NCBI GenBank assembly: GCA_963575745.1
Contig: CAUYUJ010020534.1
Coordinates: forward strand, 71,184-135,183
Source of the DNA: Prorocentrum cordatum
Lineage: Eukaryota > Sar > Dinophyceae > Prorocentrales > Prorocentraceae
Direction of reading: 5' to 3'
Length of the DNA stretch: 64,000 nt
A program made the position numbers and the translations under genes. Below the pieces are notes generated by a model. It saw only the letters and a program-made list of their open reading frames with translations, ran no database searches and was not told where the DNA came from. Each line of letters begins with the position of its first letter. Position 1 is the first letter of the stretch. Shown in pieces: positions 41,510-52,854 of this stretch.

Positions 41510-41690
41510 GCCCCTTCTCCTCCTGCTCCTCCTCCTCCTTCTACCCCTCCTCCTCCTCCTTCTCCTCATCCTCCTCCTTCTCCCCTCTCCTCTCTCCTTC
41601 TCCTGCTCATGCGCCATCTCCTGCCGCTCCTCCTTTTCCTCCCCCTCCTCCTTACCCCTCCTCCTCCACCATCACACAATCTGAATACTA
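41510..41690 (+). repeat. CTCCTC tract
   Basis: CTCCTCCTTC-rich pyrimidine run. Confidence 0.85.
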
Positions 41691-41699
41691 CTCTCCTCT

Positions 41700-42239
41700 C
41701 TCCCCTGCTGACGTCCAGAAGATGTCCAGCCCCCCTCCGCGTATTCTTTTTCACAGGATTCTGGGGACATGGGTTTTCGCTTGGGTGTTTGTTTAGACAT
41801 GTTGTTCCCGCTGAAGCGCTGGCCCCATGGTCGCGCCGCTGGTTGTTCCGAATTGTGTTCCCGCTGCAGCGCGGGCGTTTTCGGTCCTTTCAAATCGGCC
41901 CCAACATCTAGAAGATGCCCCCCCGAAAGAGCCATCGGAAGTGATTCCACATCCGGTGTCGATTCGCTAATTTTTCTGGGCCGCAGAAGCTCCCCGCCCA
42001 CACTCTGGGGCGGCATCGCTTTCAGGAAATAGCGAGAGCCCCGCTCTTGCTTTGAGAAGGCGATGTTGAAAGCAGAGCCAGCGGGTGCTCTCCATCAGCC
42101 CCGCCTTGTGCGGAGCTTTTCGGGGAGCCCAAGGAGCTAGACATGGAGCCACGACTCCAGACTGGCCCAGACCTTTCGATGACGATCCACTTACCCTCCA
42201 AGGATCCCGGCGCCACTCCATGACATGCTGTGTGATGTT
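41700..42239. other. No recognisable gene
   Basis: A near-repeat TTGTTCCCGCTGAAGCGC and TGTGTTCCCGCTGCAGCGC (41800 and 41858) is the only internal structure noticed. Confidence 0.4.
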
Positions 42240-42400
42240 GTGTTTTGCGCCGCTGTGCGATGCCGTGTTTTGCGTTGCAGCTTTTTGGTGATGAAATGCT
42301 TCACTGCGCAATGCCACGCCATGCTATGGCATGCTACGCTCTGCCGTGCTCTTCTACGCCATGCCAGGCCGTGCTCTACCATGCATCGCGTACCCTCTCG
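42240..42400 (+). repeat. Degenerate GCCATGC/GCTRTGC repeat
   Basis: ATGC-containing 10- to 11-base words (GCCACGCCATGC, TATGGCATGC, CTACGCCATGCC) recur through the stretch. Confidence 0.6.
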
Positions 42401-42800
42401 CGATCATTGCCCTGCTCGACACCCGATGATGCGAACAAAGAAGATATCTACGCCATGGTAAGGGATGTCTGGGAAGGGGCAGGACGTCAGATATGGCGCG
42501 AGCGCACCTATCTTGTCCTCCTCCCCCGCCTCCCACTCCTCCGACTCCCCCCCATTCACTCCAGCCCCCGTGCTCCGCCCCATCCCGTCTTCATCCGCAG
42601 CCTTCTTGTCTTGAGTGCGTCCGGCTTTGGGAGGCCGTCGCGCGCGCGCGCGCCTGCCCGGGCGCGGGCGCGCGAGTGGCCGCCCACCTGTCAAGGGGTG
42701 GAGGGCAGCCGCCTCGGCCCGCGCACTGGCGCTGGCCCGCCGACTAGCACGCTCTCGGCACGGCCGTGCTGTGCACTGGGCGCTGTCCGACCGCAGAGCC

Positions 42801-42901
42801 CCGAATCATCAGGGGTAACTCGGGTCAGGGTTAACTCGGGTTCGTTTTTCGGGAATCCGAGCCCGAGTTACCCCAGACCCGAGTGACCCCGGATGATTCG
42901 G
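42801..42901. repeat. Hairpin/foldback element, copy 1
   Basis: Arms CCGAATCATCAGGGGTAACT and the inverse ending GACCCCGGATGATTCGG pair over 26 bases with two mismatches. An inner inverted pair, TAACTCGGGTTCG with CCGAGCCCGAGTTA, continues the stem around a TTTTTCGG loop. Confidence 0.8.
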
Positions 42902-42912
42902 GCGCCCAGAGC

Positions 42913-43018
42913 CCCACATCATCAGGGGTAACTCGGGTCAGGCCTAACTCGGGTTCCTTTTTCGGGAATCCGAGCCCGAGTTACCCCGGACCCGAGTTGC
43001 CCCGGATAACTCGGGCGC
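42913..43018. repeat. Hairpin/foldback element, copy 2 (tandem to copy 1)
   Basis: Same order of words as copy 1 (ATCATCAGGGGTAACTCGGG, AACTCGGGTTCCTTTTTCGG, GAGCCCGAGTTACCCCGGAC), separated from it by about 11 bases. Its right arm is less well preserved. Confidence 0.78.
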
Positions 43019-43051
43019 CCAACGACCTCCTCGGCGACCGCTGTCCAGCCA

Positions 43052-44010
43052 TGGGGGCGGCCCTGAAGGCCGTCAGGCTCATGGGTGCTGGGGATGACTT
43101 CCTGCTTCGTGCAGCTGACGAGGACTGCGGGGGGGCCAGCTGGGCGTGGCACTCACCGCCGCCTGGGCTCGTGGAGCCGCCCAGGTGCCCACGCGCGATC
43201 GACTTGCGCATCTTGGAGGAGTTCCGTTCGTGCCTCTACTGGGTGCCGATCCTCCATGGGCGTCCAGCTGATGACCCTGGTGCACGGGATCCGGCCGATG
43301 ACGGGGATCTTGATCAAGGGCTTCGTGACGGTGCTGGTCGTGCTGCAGCTGTTTGCCCTGCTGCACAGCCAGCCGTCGTGCACATGTTCGGGTTCGGATG
43401 TCTCACGGAGCCCTTGATCCAGGCCTCGGCCGTGAACGTGTTCCAGAACAGCTGGTTTGTGATGATGTCGTTAGTTACGATCTTGAGCACGGCGTTCGTG
43501 CCGAACGTCCTCTTGAAGGTGAAGTTGTTCGCCCTGAAGTCCCTCAGTTGAAGGTGCTTGAGATGAAGCGCGCCGTGATGGCGCTGTTCGCGACGACGCT
43601 GGTAGCTCTGATGCACGGCCAGTTTATCGTGAAGCGGGCCGTCGTACGCAAGTTCGGGATCGGGTGTTTGACGGAGCGTGGGAGCCATAATCACCTGGTT
43701 GGCGAAGCTGTTCTTGAGTAGCCATTTCGAGGTGATGTTTTTCTTGGCAGGACCGTTCGCCGTCATGAAGGCCCTCGTCCTGAGCAACCTGTTTGTGCCG
43801 AGCTCCCGTTTCTAGTTGAAGCTGCCCGTCCGAAAGTCCCTCCTGATGCAGCGACTTCTGATGAAACGCTCCGCGAAGGACATGCTTGCGATGAAGCCGC
43901 TCGCCCTGATGCATGGCCTGCTCGTGGCGAAGCGGCTCGTGATCAAGGCGATCGTCCTGATCAGCCGCATCCTGAGGCTTCAAAGCACCTCCGTGTGGCG
44001 CGTGCGCTGC
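43052..44010 (+). other. Unrecognised, partly repetitive open region
   Basis: A plus frame from 43085 contains a hydrophobic segment (TGILIKGFVTVLVVLQLFAL) and a frame from 43816 reads a Leu/Met/Lys/Arg-rich string (KSLLMQRLLMKRSAKDMLAM). The DNA below is loosely repetitive, with GATGAAGC, CTCGTGGCGAAGCGG and TTGATCCAGGCC words about every 25 bases and two GTTCGGGWTCGG segments (43387, 43651). No domain is assignable. Confidence 0.3.
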
Positions 44011-44879
44011 AAGCGCAGTCTCGACCTTTTGTGCGTCGGAGCTTCGCCCAGGTGTGCCGGCGGGGCCGGCTGGTGCTCGCCAGGCGGATGCGCAGCTCGG
44101 AGGGACCTGCCGCCCCGCCTGCTCCTGGTCTCGACTCCGTGCCTCGTCAAGCTCGCCGCGCGGCCCTGGGCCAGGATCATGACTCCGACTCCCAGCCACA
44201 CCCGTTCGGGTTTGCCCCCACAGCTTCCGCCCCCCAGAGAACTGGATCCATCAATGTCCGCAGAGGACTGGCATACTCTCGCAGATGGTTTCGTGCACTT
44301 GCCGTACTGAGCACTTCTGTTCGCCTGCGCGCCCATCCCTGTCGACGGGGCAGCTTTGCTGAGGTGGCCTCCGTCCGTCCTTCCGATTCCCACACTGATG
44401 ATGACCCTGGGAGGGGAGTGCCGCAGGAAGCGGCAACAGTCGTTGGGATGTGGGCGGTGGGTGGGGTGGAGAGCGGGCGAGGATGATGATGACTGGTTGC
44501 ATGTGAAGCTGTGATCTCGTTCCAGGGCCAGGCTTTGTCTGAAGAAGGTGCCCGCGGTACTTCTGCCAGCTGTGGTTGGGCTGCGCCCTTTTGCGCGCGG
44601 GTTGCGCTTGCTAGCCAGGGCTGATGGCCAATTTGTGCCGCCCTTGAGCGGCCTCTGCTCCAGTCCTCATCCCCTTTCCCCTCCATCCCCCTCCCCCACG
44701 TGCGATCAGCCCATTCGAGATCATTGCGTTCACTCCCGTGTTCTGTTTGGCTACGTTCAAACTTGCTGCGCTTACTCCCACCTCTCCCACGTCCCCTTGC
44801 GATTGCCAAAGAAGGTTGGTGTGTCTGTGTGTGTCTGTGTATGCGGGGGGGGAGGGGGGGGGGGCAGGGGAAGGGGCGC
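44011..44879. other. No recognisable gene
   Basis: Mixed sequence, several open frames, poly-G at 44846-44866. No motif. Confidence 0.4.
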
Positions 44880-46155
44880 ATACTTGGCGGCGTCCTTGCC
44901 GTCCGTCCTCGTCGTTCTCGTCCCCGTCGTCGTCGCCCTCGTCCTCGTCGCCTCTCCCTCCCCGCCGCCGTCGCCGTTTCCTTCCTCCTCGCCGCCCTCG
45001 CCGCCGCCGCCGCCTTCCAGCTCCTCGTCGTCGTCCTCGTCGTTGCCGCCGTCGTCCTCCTCGCCGCCCTCCTCGTCTGCGCCGGAGAAAGAGGAGTAGG
45101 TGGACTGAGGAGGACTGAGGAGGACTGAGGAGGAGGAGGAGGAGGAGGAGGAGGAGGAGGAGGAAGGGGAGAAGGAGGAGGAGGAGGAGGATGAGGAGAA
45201 GGAGGCGGAGGCGGAGGAGGAAGAGGAGGAGGAGGAGGAGGAGGAGGAGAAGGAGGTGGAGGTGGAGGAGGAGGAGGAGGAGGAGGTGAGGGAGGAAGGA
45301 GGAGGAGAGGGAGGACCCTGAGGAGGAGGAGGAGGAGGAGGACTAGAGGAGGAGGAGGAGGAGGATGAAGGAGGCCTAGGAGGACTGAAGGAGGACTGGA
45401 GGAGGAGGACAGGACCTGAGGAGAGAGGAGGAGGAGGAGGAGGAGGAGGAGGAGGAGGACTGAGGACGCTCTGCCAGCCCCCCTGGTGGCCGCCAGGGCG
45501 CTGGAGAGCCACCGGGGTGCGGGCGGCCCGCCCGCGGGCTCCGCTGGCGGCGCTGCCTCCGGAGGAGGAGCCTGCCGCGGCCGCAGCGGCGTGCCCTGGC
45601 GCCAGCATCCCCCTCCTCCTCCTCCTCCTCCTCCTCCTCCTCCTCCCCTCCTTCTCCTCCCCCTTCTCCTATCCTCCTCCTCCATCGTCCTCCTCACCCT
45701 TCTGAACCTGGCCTGGTTTAGTAAAATTTGCTCTTTCTTAGCTCTAGCCTGCTCCCTCCTCCTCCTCCTCCTCCTCCTCCCCTTCCTCTTCCTCTTCCCT
45801 CCCCCTCCTCCTCCTCCTCCTCCTCCTCCTCCTCCTCCTCCTCCTCCTCCTCCTCCTCCTCCTCCTCACTTCCTCCTCCTCCTCCCCTTTTCCCCTCCTC
45901 CTCCCCCCCCCCCTCCTCCTCCTCCCTCTTCCTCCTCCTCCTCCTCCTCCTCCTTCTCCATCCTCCTACTCTTTCCCCCTCCTTCTCCTCCTCCTCCGCC
46001 TCCTCGTCTCCTCCCCTCCTCCTCTCCGCCTGCCTCCTCCTCCTCCTCCTCCTCCTTCTCCTCCTCCTCCTCCTCCTCCTCCTTCTCCTCCTCCTTCTTC
46101 CCTCCTCCCCCCTCCTCCCCCCTCATCCGCCCTCCTCCCCCCTCCTCCGCTGCTC
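44880..46155 (+). repeat. GTCGTC/GCCGTC tract, GGA tract, then CTC tract
   Basis: CGTCGTC-rich at 44885-45085; GGAGGA-rich at 45105-45460; GC-rich spacer to 45605; CTCCTC-rich to 46155. The opposed purine and pyrimidine tracts could pair as a long inverted repeat. Long Ser/Pro or Glu frames here are artefacts. Confidence 0.9.
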
Positions 46156-46390
46156 GGGGGTACCGGCGTGCCATGGCGCCAAGATCGCAGAGCGGACCCA
46201 GACATGATCGCGTCGTAGAAAAATCAGGACGGGAGGTTTTTGGGGGGCATCTTTCGGCCTCGGGGGGCCCTCGCTGGGCCTCGGGACCGTTGAAAAACGG
46301 CTCAGGATGATTACGCTACTGAGGAACCCCACATACTTATATTATGGCTGGAGTGATGATAGCTGAAATGAAGCATGTGAGAATGATGTT
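46156..46390. other. No recognisable gene
   Basis: Short unique spacer between the CTC tract and the ~85-bp repeat. Confidence 0.4.
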
Positions 46391-46399
46391 GGTGGCCGT

Positions 46400-47500
46400 T
46401 CCCTGCGCACCCCCTATGGTGTCGAAAAAGTGCCACGCCTGCTACGCCCTGGACGACCAGCTCGGATATCGGCCGCGCTGAGAGACCACCACCTGCGGAC
46501 CCCCTGCTACGCGGATGGGCGGAATGGGAGGGAGGGGCGGAATGGGAGGGTGGGAAGGAGGATGGGGGGATGGGGGCGACAGAAACCAGGGGAGGGAGGA
46601 GGAACGAGGGCGAAAGGGACAGTGCGGAGAGGAAAGGGAGGGACGGAAGGCAGGAGAGAGGATTCTGCTCTCGATGAGCCAGTCGCCTTTTGTGGGCACT
46701 CCGCTGCGTTGCACAAAGCCTGCGAAGGTTTACCGATGGGCGAAGGAAAGCGGCCGCTGGGGGAGGTCGAGGAGGGAAAAGGAGGGAGAAGGAGGGAGAA
46801 TAGGAAGGAGGAGGAAATGAGGGAGAAGAGGAGGGAGGAGCACAGGAGGAGGGAAGGAGGCAGGGGGAGATAGAGGAGAGTCATGCCAGGGGGGCAATGC
46901 AAGGGGGGGAGAACGCATCTCGTTGAAAGGGAATCTACGCCGCACCAGCGCAGAGACCCCGGCGGCGCGGCGCGAAAGTCAAAACGTGTTGTGCGTTCAA
47001 CTCGAGCCAGAATGTTTACAGTCCTGCTGTGGAGGGAGTGTCACGCCGGGCATGCCCTGCGCAATGGTTCGCATAGACGCCGCGCTCAGGGACCACCCCC
47101 TGCGTACCCCCTTCTGGCGTCGCGGAACAGCCACGCCTGCTATGCTCTGCGCCATGACCCGCATGGACGCCGCGCTCGGGGACCACTCCCTGCGCACCCC
47201 CTCTGGCGTCGAGAAAGTGCCACGCTTGCTATGCTATGCGCCATGGCCCGCATAGACGCCGCGCTAGGGGACCCCCCCCCGCGCACCCCCTATGGTGTCG
47301 ACAAAGTGCCACGCCTGCTATTCCCTGCGCCATGGTCCGCGTAGACGCCGCGCTCCTATGCCCTGCGCCATGGCCCGCATAGACGCCGCGCTCGGGGACC
47401 ACCCCCTGTGCACCCCCCATGGTGTCGAGAAATTGCCACGCCTGCTATGTCTCGCGCCATGGCCCGCATAGACGCCGCGCTCGGAGGAGGAGGGGAGGTG
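46400..47500 (+). repeat. ~85-bp satellite, split by a GGA-rich tract
   Basis: Units carry CTGCGCCATGGCCCGCATAG, ACGCCGCGCTCGGGGACCAC, CCCCTGCGCACCCCCTATGG and TGTCGAGAAAGTGCCACGCC. One unit lies at 46400-46510 and five or six at 47030-47490, one of them partial at 47335-47375. Between them 46515-46870 is GGGAGG-rich. Confidence 0.85.
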
Positions 47501-48159
47501 AATGAGACTCGCGGGTGCGACGCGGCAGGGATGAAAACCAGAACCCCACGAAACATGTGGGGAAAAAGCCGGTCTCGGGGACGCCGTATTGAAACATTCA
47601 GGACGTCGCATGGTTGGCTTGGGGGCGAGAAAGTCTACCCGAGGTAAATCCATGCGGAGTGCGCTCGGTTTCCGTCTGGGCATACTCCGTCTGGACGTCG
47701 CCTCTCCTGACAGGAGGCGACGTCCAATCGGAAGGAGTCCAGGCGGAGTGCTCGGTCTTCGTCGATCTTTCTTCTGTCTGAACCTGGCCTCCCCTGGCCC
47801 AGGATCGGTGTAATGTGCCTTCCTGGCCCAGCCAGGAAGGCCTACACCTTAGGCGATGCTTAAGAAAACCTCAGTTTTCGTCCAGAGTCTCGATTATTCT
47901 TAACTTTTCAATCTAAATCCCAAGATTTTGATAGAATTTCGCAGGGTGTACGCACCGATCCGCGCCCTCCCCCAGCACCGTCCTGTCCCGTCTTTCGGAG
48001 CCGCGCCCCGGCCGGCGGCCGCGCAGGGCGCTCCCAGAAGAGGGGATATGGCCGCGGTGCGAGAGCGCCCGGCGCCGTGATGCCACGGCGCCCCGCCTGC
48101 AAGCCAGCCAGGCCATCGCGTGCGCGTGTCTGCGCGCGCGGAGGAGGGCAGGAAGACAG
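47501..48159. other. No recognisable gene
   Basis: A short inverted pair, GACGTCGCCTCTCCTGACAG with its near-inverse GAGGCGACGTCC, lies at 47694-47730, and CTGGCCCAG words at 47794-47840. Confidence 0.4.
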
Positions 48160-48181
48160 GGCGACGACGACGACGACGACG

Positions 48182-48237
<56 letters not shown>
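48160..48237 (+). repeat. GAC trinucleotide tract
   Basis: (GAC)n, one interruption. Confidence 0.95.
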
Positions 48238-48644
48238 CGTATGCACGATTCGGCTACAAGCAGGAGTGACCCTGGGCAAGAGTGACCTCTGCCGCGCGGC
48301 TCTTTGAGGGCCGCGGGGGGGCCAGAAATGCAAGCGCGCAGGAGGCCACTGTCGCATCGCGCTCGGCGATCGGGGGGGACCCCAGTGGGCCCAGACCAGA
48401 GGTCACTCCCGCGAAGGGTCACTCTTGCGTGAGCAGTCGGCCCGGATTAGTGGGTCGACCCTGCCAGCTCAAGGGTACCCTTGTGCCCTGTGCCTCGCGA
48501 CGCGTGCCTTCTTGCACTCCAGTGGCGATGTGGCCCTCGGAAGGGTCTTGTGTCCTCTCGCGTGCCCTCTCCAATCGGGGCCAACTGTAGTCGAACGACG
48601 GCGCGCTGCGAGGAACGCACCCACGGCGCACGACGCACGCACGG

Positions 48645-49215
48645 AGGATGAGGAGGAGGAGCAGGAGGAGGAGGAGGAGGGGGAGGAGGGGGAGGAGGAG
48701 GAGGAGGAGGAGGAAGGAGGAGAGGAGGAGAGGAGGAGGAGGGAGGGGGAGGCGAGGATGAGGACGAGGGAGGAGGAGGAGAGGAGGAGGAGGAGGCCGC
48801 CCCCGCAGGAGGCCGCCAGGGCGTCTTCCGGGTGCCCGCCGGCGCCATCCTCGCAGCGCCGCTGGAGGCGGTCGGGCCCGCCCTGTCCAGGCTGCAGTTC
48901 CGGCCGGCCGCCACAGGCCCGGCGCTCCTCGCGAGGGCGAGGGGGGCGAGGGGGAAAAAGGGGGAGGGGAAGGATACCAGGAGGAGGGAGGAGGAGGAGG
49001 AGGAGGAGGAGGAGGAGGAGGAGGAGGGGGAGGAGGAGGGGGAGGGGAAGGATACCAGGAGCAGGAGGAGGAGGAGGAGGAGGAGGAGGAGGAGGAGGGG
49101 GAGGAGGAGGGGGAGGGGAAGGATACCAGGAGCAGGAGGAGGAGGAGGAGGAGGAAGAGGAGGAGGAGGAGGAGGAGGACTTGGACGAGGACGAGGACGA
49201 GGACAAGGACGACGA
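48645..49215 (+). repeat. GGA tracts with a tandem GGGAAGGATACCAGGAGCAG unit
   Basis: GGAGGA-rich at 48645-48800 and 48960-49215, GC-rich spacer between. Within the second tract a GAGGGGGAGGGGAAGGATAC unit occurs three times (about 48960, 49032 and 49105). Confidence 0.9.
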
Positions 49216-49239
49216 ATAGCACATCCAGAAGAAATTTGA

Positions 49240-49990
49240 ATTCTGTGTGCCAGTTTGGGCCGCAAGTAGCGAGTCAGTACAATCTGGATGCGGACTGTGT
49301 GGTGCATTATATGTGTCGCAGTTCGGCTTGCCGAACTTGAGATTGCCAACTCCACTTTTCGCGCAACCATCCCACCCACCAGCCCGCAGCTTGGTTTGCA
49401 AAACCCAATCGGCGGCGATTTCGATGACCGCTTGGCGCTGGCTGGCTGGCGCATCCCTGCGGCCGCGCTAGGGCGCGCAGGCTCGCACGCAGAGCGGCCA
49501 ACTAGTCTAGCGCGACCGGCGCGGCCGCGGTAGCGCTGACCGCTGGGGACTTCTCAGTGCGCTTGCAGGCCGCGGTGACGCGCGCCCATTTCAGTGCGAG
49601 TCGGTGATTCGGGCGGGCGCGGTATCATGGCGACGTCGACAACGGCAGACACGATGATGATAGTAGCGCTGTTGGTAACGGCGATGACGATGACGGCGCC
49701 GATGCTGATCACGCCAACGGCGATGATGGTGTCCACGTGTCGGTGCTGGAGGTTTCAAAAGAAATTCGACATGCGCGCGCGAGGGGCATGTAGTGATTTG
49801 GCAGGGCTCACGCACCCCAGCACGCGCAAGGACGCTCGAATCATTCCGACATTCGCGCGCGAGGGGCCCGTTTATTCGCATGTTATACAAATGCTCGCAA
49901 ATGATGCTGTGAAGAATTCGCAAACGCACGCGCGATATTTTTTTTGTGACAAGGCATGTTGTTTCACAGTGTGTGTTTTGTTGTAGTAAG
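49240..49990 (-). repeat. Complex satellite unit, inverted copy
   Basis: Reverse complement of the unit type at 55800-56400. In plus coordinates it shows the inverted end block (CATCCCACCCACCAGCCCGC then TTGGTTTGCAAAACC, 49365-49405), a GC-rich block with GCGCGACCGGCGCGGCCGCG, the inverted GATGATG block (49620-49740) and an ATGCGCGCGCGAGGGGC block (49770-49960). Confidence 0.72.
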
Positions 49991-50143
49991 TTTCGGGGCG
50001 CTCGGTTCCGAGCCCCTGCACCTATATTAGCAATCATCGAGGCGATCTACACGGCACGACGCTGTGCAGTCAGGGAAGCGGGTGCAGTTTCGAGCTCTCG
50101 GCCGCAGCTCGCGGGCATCTGCTAGGGGTGCCCTCCCGCGCCG

Positions 50144-51060
50144 ATGTTGTTCGCCATGTGCATGACAATTCTGGCATCACATGCAAGGGCTGCCCCTGGC
50201 CAAAGCGCAGCAGACGAGGGAGAGCGTGTCTACGAGGATGACACGTTCATCGGTGCGTCTTGTGCGGACACCGCACCCTCATATACGCAGGCAAACGACA
50301 TGGCCGGCGCAAGTTACAGGTTCAAGTACAACTGGAAGAAGTTCGATTTTTTTCCAGCCAGGTGCACAGCCGACATTACGAAGGCCGACGGCACGCCCAT
50401 CAGTCAGAAGGACAGCGTCGTGCACCTTGGGAGCATATTCTCTGCGGGCGGGGGTGTTCAAGCAAAAGTGAAGAGACGAGTTGGCGCAGCCAGGGCGGAA
50501 TCTGATACGCTGTCGCGCATCTGGTCCCACACTGCAAGCCCTGTGTTCCGGAGGATCCGTATCTTTGAAGCGTGCGTGCTGAGCAGACTGTTGTACAGTA
50601 GGCACACTGGATGGCTGAAGGGTGCAGGGCGCACCCAGCTGGACGGCTTGCAGGCCCGCTGCCTCCGGAAGATACTGCGGACTCCACGCTCGCATTGCAG
50701 TCGCGTTGCCGACGCAGCCGTTCTCGAGCAAGCGGGGCGTCAGAAATTCAGCAGCCTCCTCCTGCAGCGGCAGCTCGTTCTCTTTGCAGCGACTGCGCGC
50801 GGGAGCAATGATCACCCAGTTCGCAAGGCAGTTTTCCAACTGTCTTCAGTTCTCCCGAAGCCTCCCCCGGAGAAGAGGAGGAGAGGCAGACCTCGCTATG
50901 CATGTACCAGGGGTTTGTTTCAAACGTGCGGTTGCCGCCTGCGCCCGAAGCGGGCTGCAGTGGAGCCAAGGGGCTTACATTAGATTCGGCATGTGGAGTG
51001 GTGCTGTGCGAAAAGGCAGCCGCTCGCAGGAGCTACCCGTTTGTGGTCACGTGCGCACAC
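50144..51060 (+). pseudogene. LINE reverse transcriptase, C-terminal fragment
   Basis: Begins just before RT motif C, VYEDDTFIGA, a Y-x-D-D-T box with Glu at the variable place. The usual downstream region follows: NWKKFDFFPARC, SVVHLGSIFSAGGGVQAK, RIFEACVLSRLLYS, GLQARCLRKILRTPRS and RRGRPRYA. A frame change near 50890 carries it on as MHVPGVCFKRAVAACARSG. The catalytic pair of Asp is present, but the finger and palm motifs upstream are absent, so this is a 5'-truncated copy, as is usual for LINEs. It does not complete the LINE at 27239; they are separate copies. Confidence 0.78.
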
Positions 51061-51509
51061 TCACCTCCTGGTAGAGCAAATTGCGCGAAGCCTGAGGTTG
51101 TTGACTGGTTCCTGGCCTGCGCGAGCGACGAGGCGCGCGCGCGTGAACTTCGTCCTGTTTTTCTGTGGGGGGGGGGGCAAAGGGTTATTGTACTAGGACG
51201 ACTGATGATAAACGAGTATGCTTGCACAGTGCGTTTTGGTGAGGACGGTGGGGTGTGGGTGGGGTCGAAGTCGATTTTGCTGGGATGGCGTGCGTTCGAA
51301 TTCAGAAAAACGATGGGCAGAATCATTTGTGAAGTGCACATCTCCAAAAAAGGGGTCGATGATCCCGGCCCTGGGGGAACGGTCGATCCGAATTCGCTTT
51401 CAGATCGGATCGCGCACGTGTTGCAAGCTATGCGGCGTAACGTTCCTCAAACACTGTTTGCACGTAGGGTTTCTTACATCTCGTCTGAGGAAGTCGGCCT
51501 GTGCGCCGG
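51061..51509. other. No recognisable gene
   Basis: Open in several frames; poly-G at 51167-51177. No motif. Confidence 0.4.
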
Positions 51510-51695
51510 TCTAGCGGCTATGTAGTCGCCGTCGCCGCCGCCGTTTTTTTCGCCGCCCGTCGTATGGGTTTGTGCATCGGTTTGGCGGTTATGTAGTCGC
51601 CGTCGCCGCCCCGTCGCCGCGTCGTCGCTTCCCGTTTTTTGGGCCTGTCGGTCGGTCTGGCGGCTATGTTGTCGCCGTCGCCGCCATTGCCGCTC
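51510..51695 (+). repeat. ~70-bp tandem repeat with GTCGCCGTCGCCGCC
   Basis: Three units with GGTCTAGCGGCTATGTAGTC and GCCGTCGCCGCC. Confidence 0.75.
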
Positions 51696-51756
51696 GCGTC
51701 CGCCGTTTGATTGCTTCACGCAGATTGCATCACATAGATTGTGTCGTGTCGATTCC

Positions 51757-52850
51757 CCTTTCTAAAAAAAGAATATATAAACTCTACCCCCCCGGACTTA
51801 ACGCTCCCTCCAGGGATAATATAATTTCATATTTACATATATATATGTATATATATATATACGGCAAACTCGTTTATCCTAAATATGAAATCGTATCATC
51901 CCAGCCAAACCGGTTCCCACCCCCCTGAGGTTCCCTTGTGAAAAAACACGATGCGGTGACATGTTTTGGTTTAGCGTAACAATTGTTCTACGAATCCGTT
52001 ACAAAAGGTTGACGAAGTGCGCACGCGCGCGTCGTCGCGCGCGCATGCCGAAATCCTCCAAAAACCTTCGGTGCCGGAAGGATTTCGCAATCGCGCGTCC
52101 AAAAAACCTGCAAAAAACAAAGGTTCCGCAATACGGATTTTCAACAAAAGCGTGCGCGCGCGCTCTTGCGTCGTCGTCGTCGTCGTCGTCGCCGTCCTCC
52201 CTCCTCCCGCGTCGTCGTCGTCGTCGCCTACGTCGTTTTCTGTCTTTCCTCGTGTTCGTCGTCGTCGTCCTCTTTGGCGTCGTAGTCGTTTCCGTCGTCG
52301 TTGTCGCCGTGGTTGTCCTTCCTCCTCCTCCCTCGTCGTCGTCGTCGTCGTCCGTCGTCGGCGTCTGGTCGTCGTCCCTCCTATTTCGTCGCCGTCGTCG
52401 TCGTCGTCGTCGTTGTCGTCTTCCCTCCTCCCTCGTCGCTGTCGTCGTCGGCGTCGCCGTCCTTCCTCCTTCGTCGTCGTTCGCGTCGTCGCCGTCCTCC
52501 CTCCTCCCTCGTCGTTGTCGTCGTTGTCGTCGTTGTCGCCGTCGTCGTCCTTCCTCCTCCCTCGTCGTCGCCTTCGTTGGCGTCGTCGTCGTCGTCTTCG
52601 TCGTCGTCGGCGTCGGCGTCGTTGTCGTCGTCGAAGTCGTCGGAGACGTCGTCGGTGTCGTCCTAGCCATTGCCGTCGGTGTCGTCGTAGTCGGTCTTAA
52701 GAGGTTTTGCAAACCAAGTTGCGGGTGGGTGGGTGGGATGTTTGCGCGAGCAGCGGAGAGGGCAGCTACAAGACGGTCAAAGTGGATTGCACCACGTAGA
52801 TTACACAACACATCTTGCACAGCGTAGTTTGCACCACGTGTTTTGCACAA
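51757..52850 (+). repeat. Complex satellite, unit 1
   Basis: Order of blocks: AT junction (TTTCTAAAAAAAGAATATAT, CTCTACCCCCCCGGACTTA, then TCCTAAATATGAAATCGTAT); one ~295-bp subrepeat with GACGAAGTGCGCACGCGCGC and CATGCCGAAATCCT; a GTCGTC/CCTCCCTC array (52165-52690); an end block TTTTGCAAACCAAGTTGCGG followed by a G-run motif at 52723-52737; and TTGCACCACG words. Confidence 0.85.
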
Positions 52851-52854
52851 CGTA

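Noticed and set aside
43259-43417. Hydrophobic segment suggesting an ion-channel helix
   Set aside because: A single hydrophobic run in one of several overlapping frames over loosely repetitive DNA; no pore or voltage-sensor pattern visible.
44177-46310. 506-codon minus-strand and 274-codon plus-strand Pro/Ser frames
   Set aside because: Polypurine/polypyrimidine tracts; no conserved domain.
50144-51060. 3' half of the LINE at 27239
   Set aside because: It lies 18 kb away, beyond many other elements, and begins in mid-domain; a separate 5'-truncated copy is simpler.
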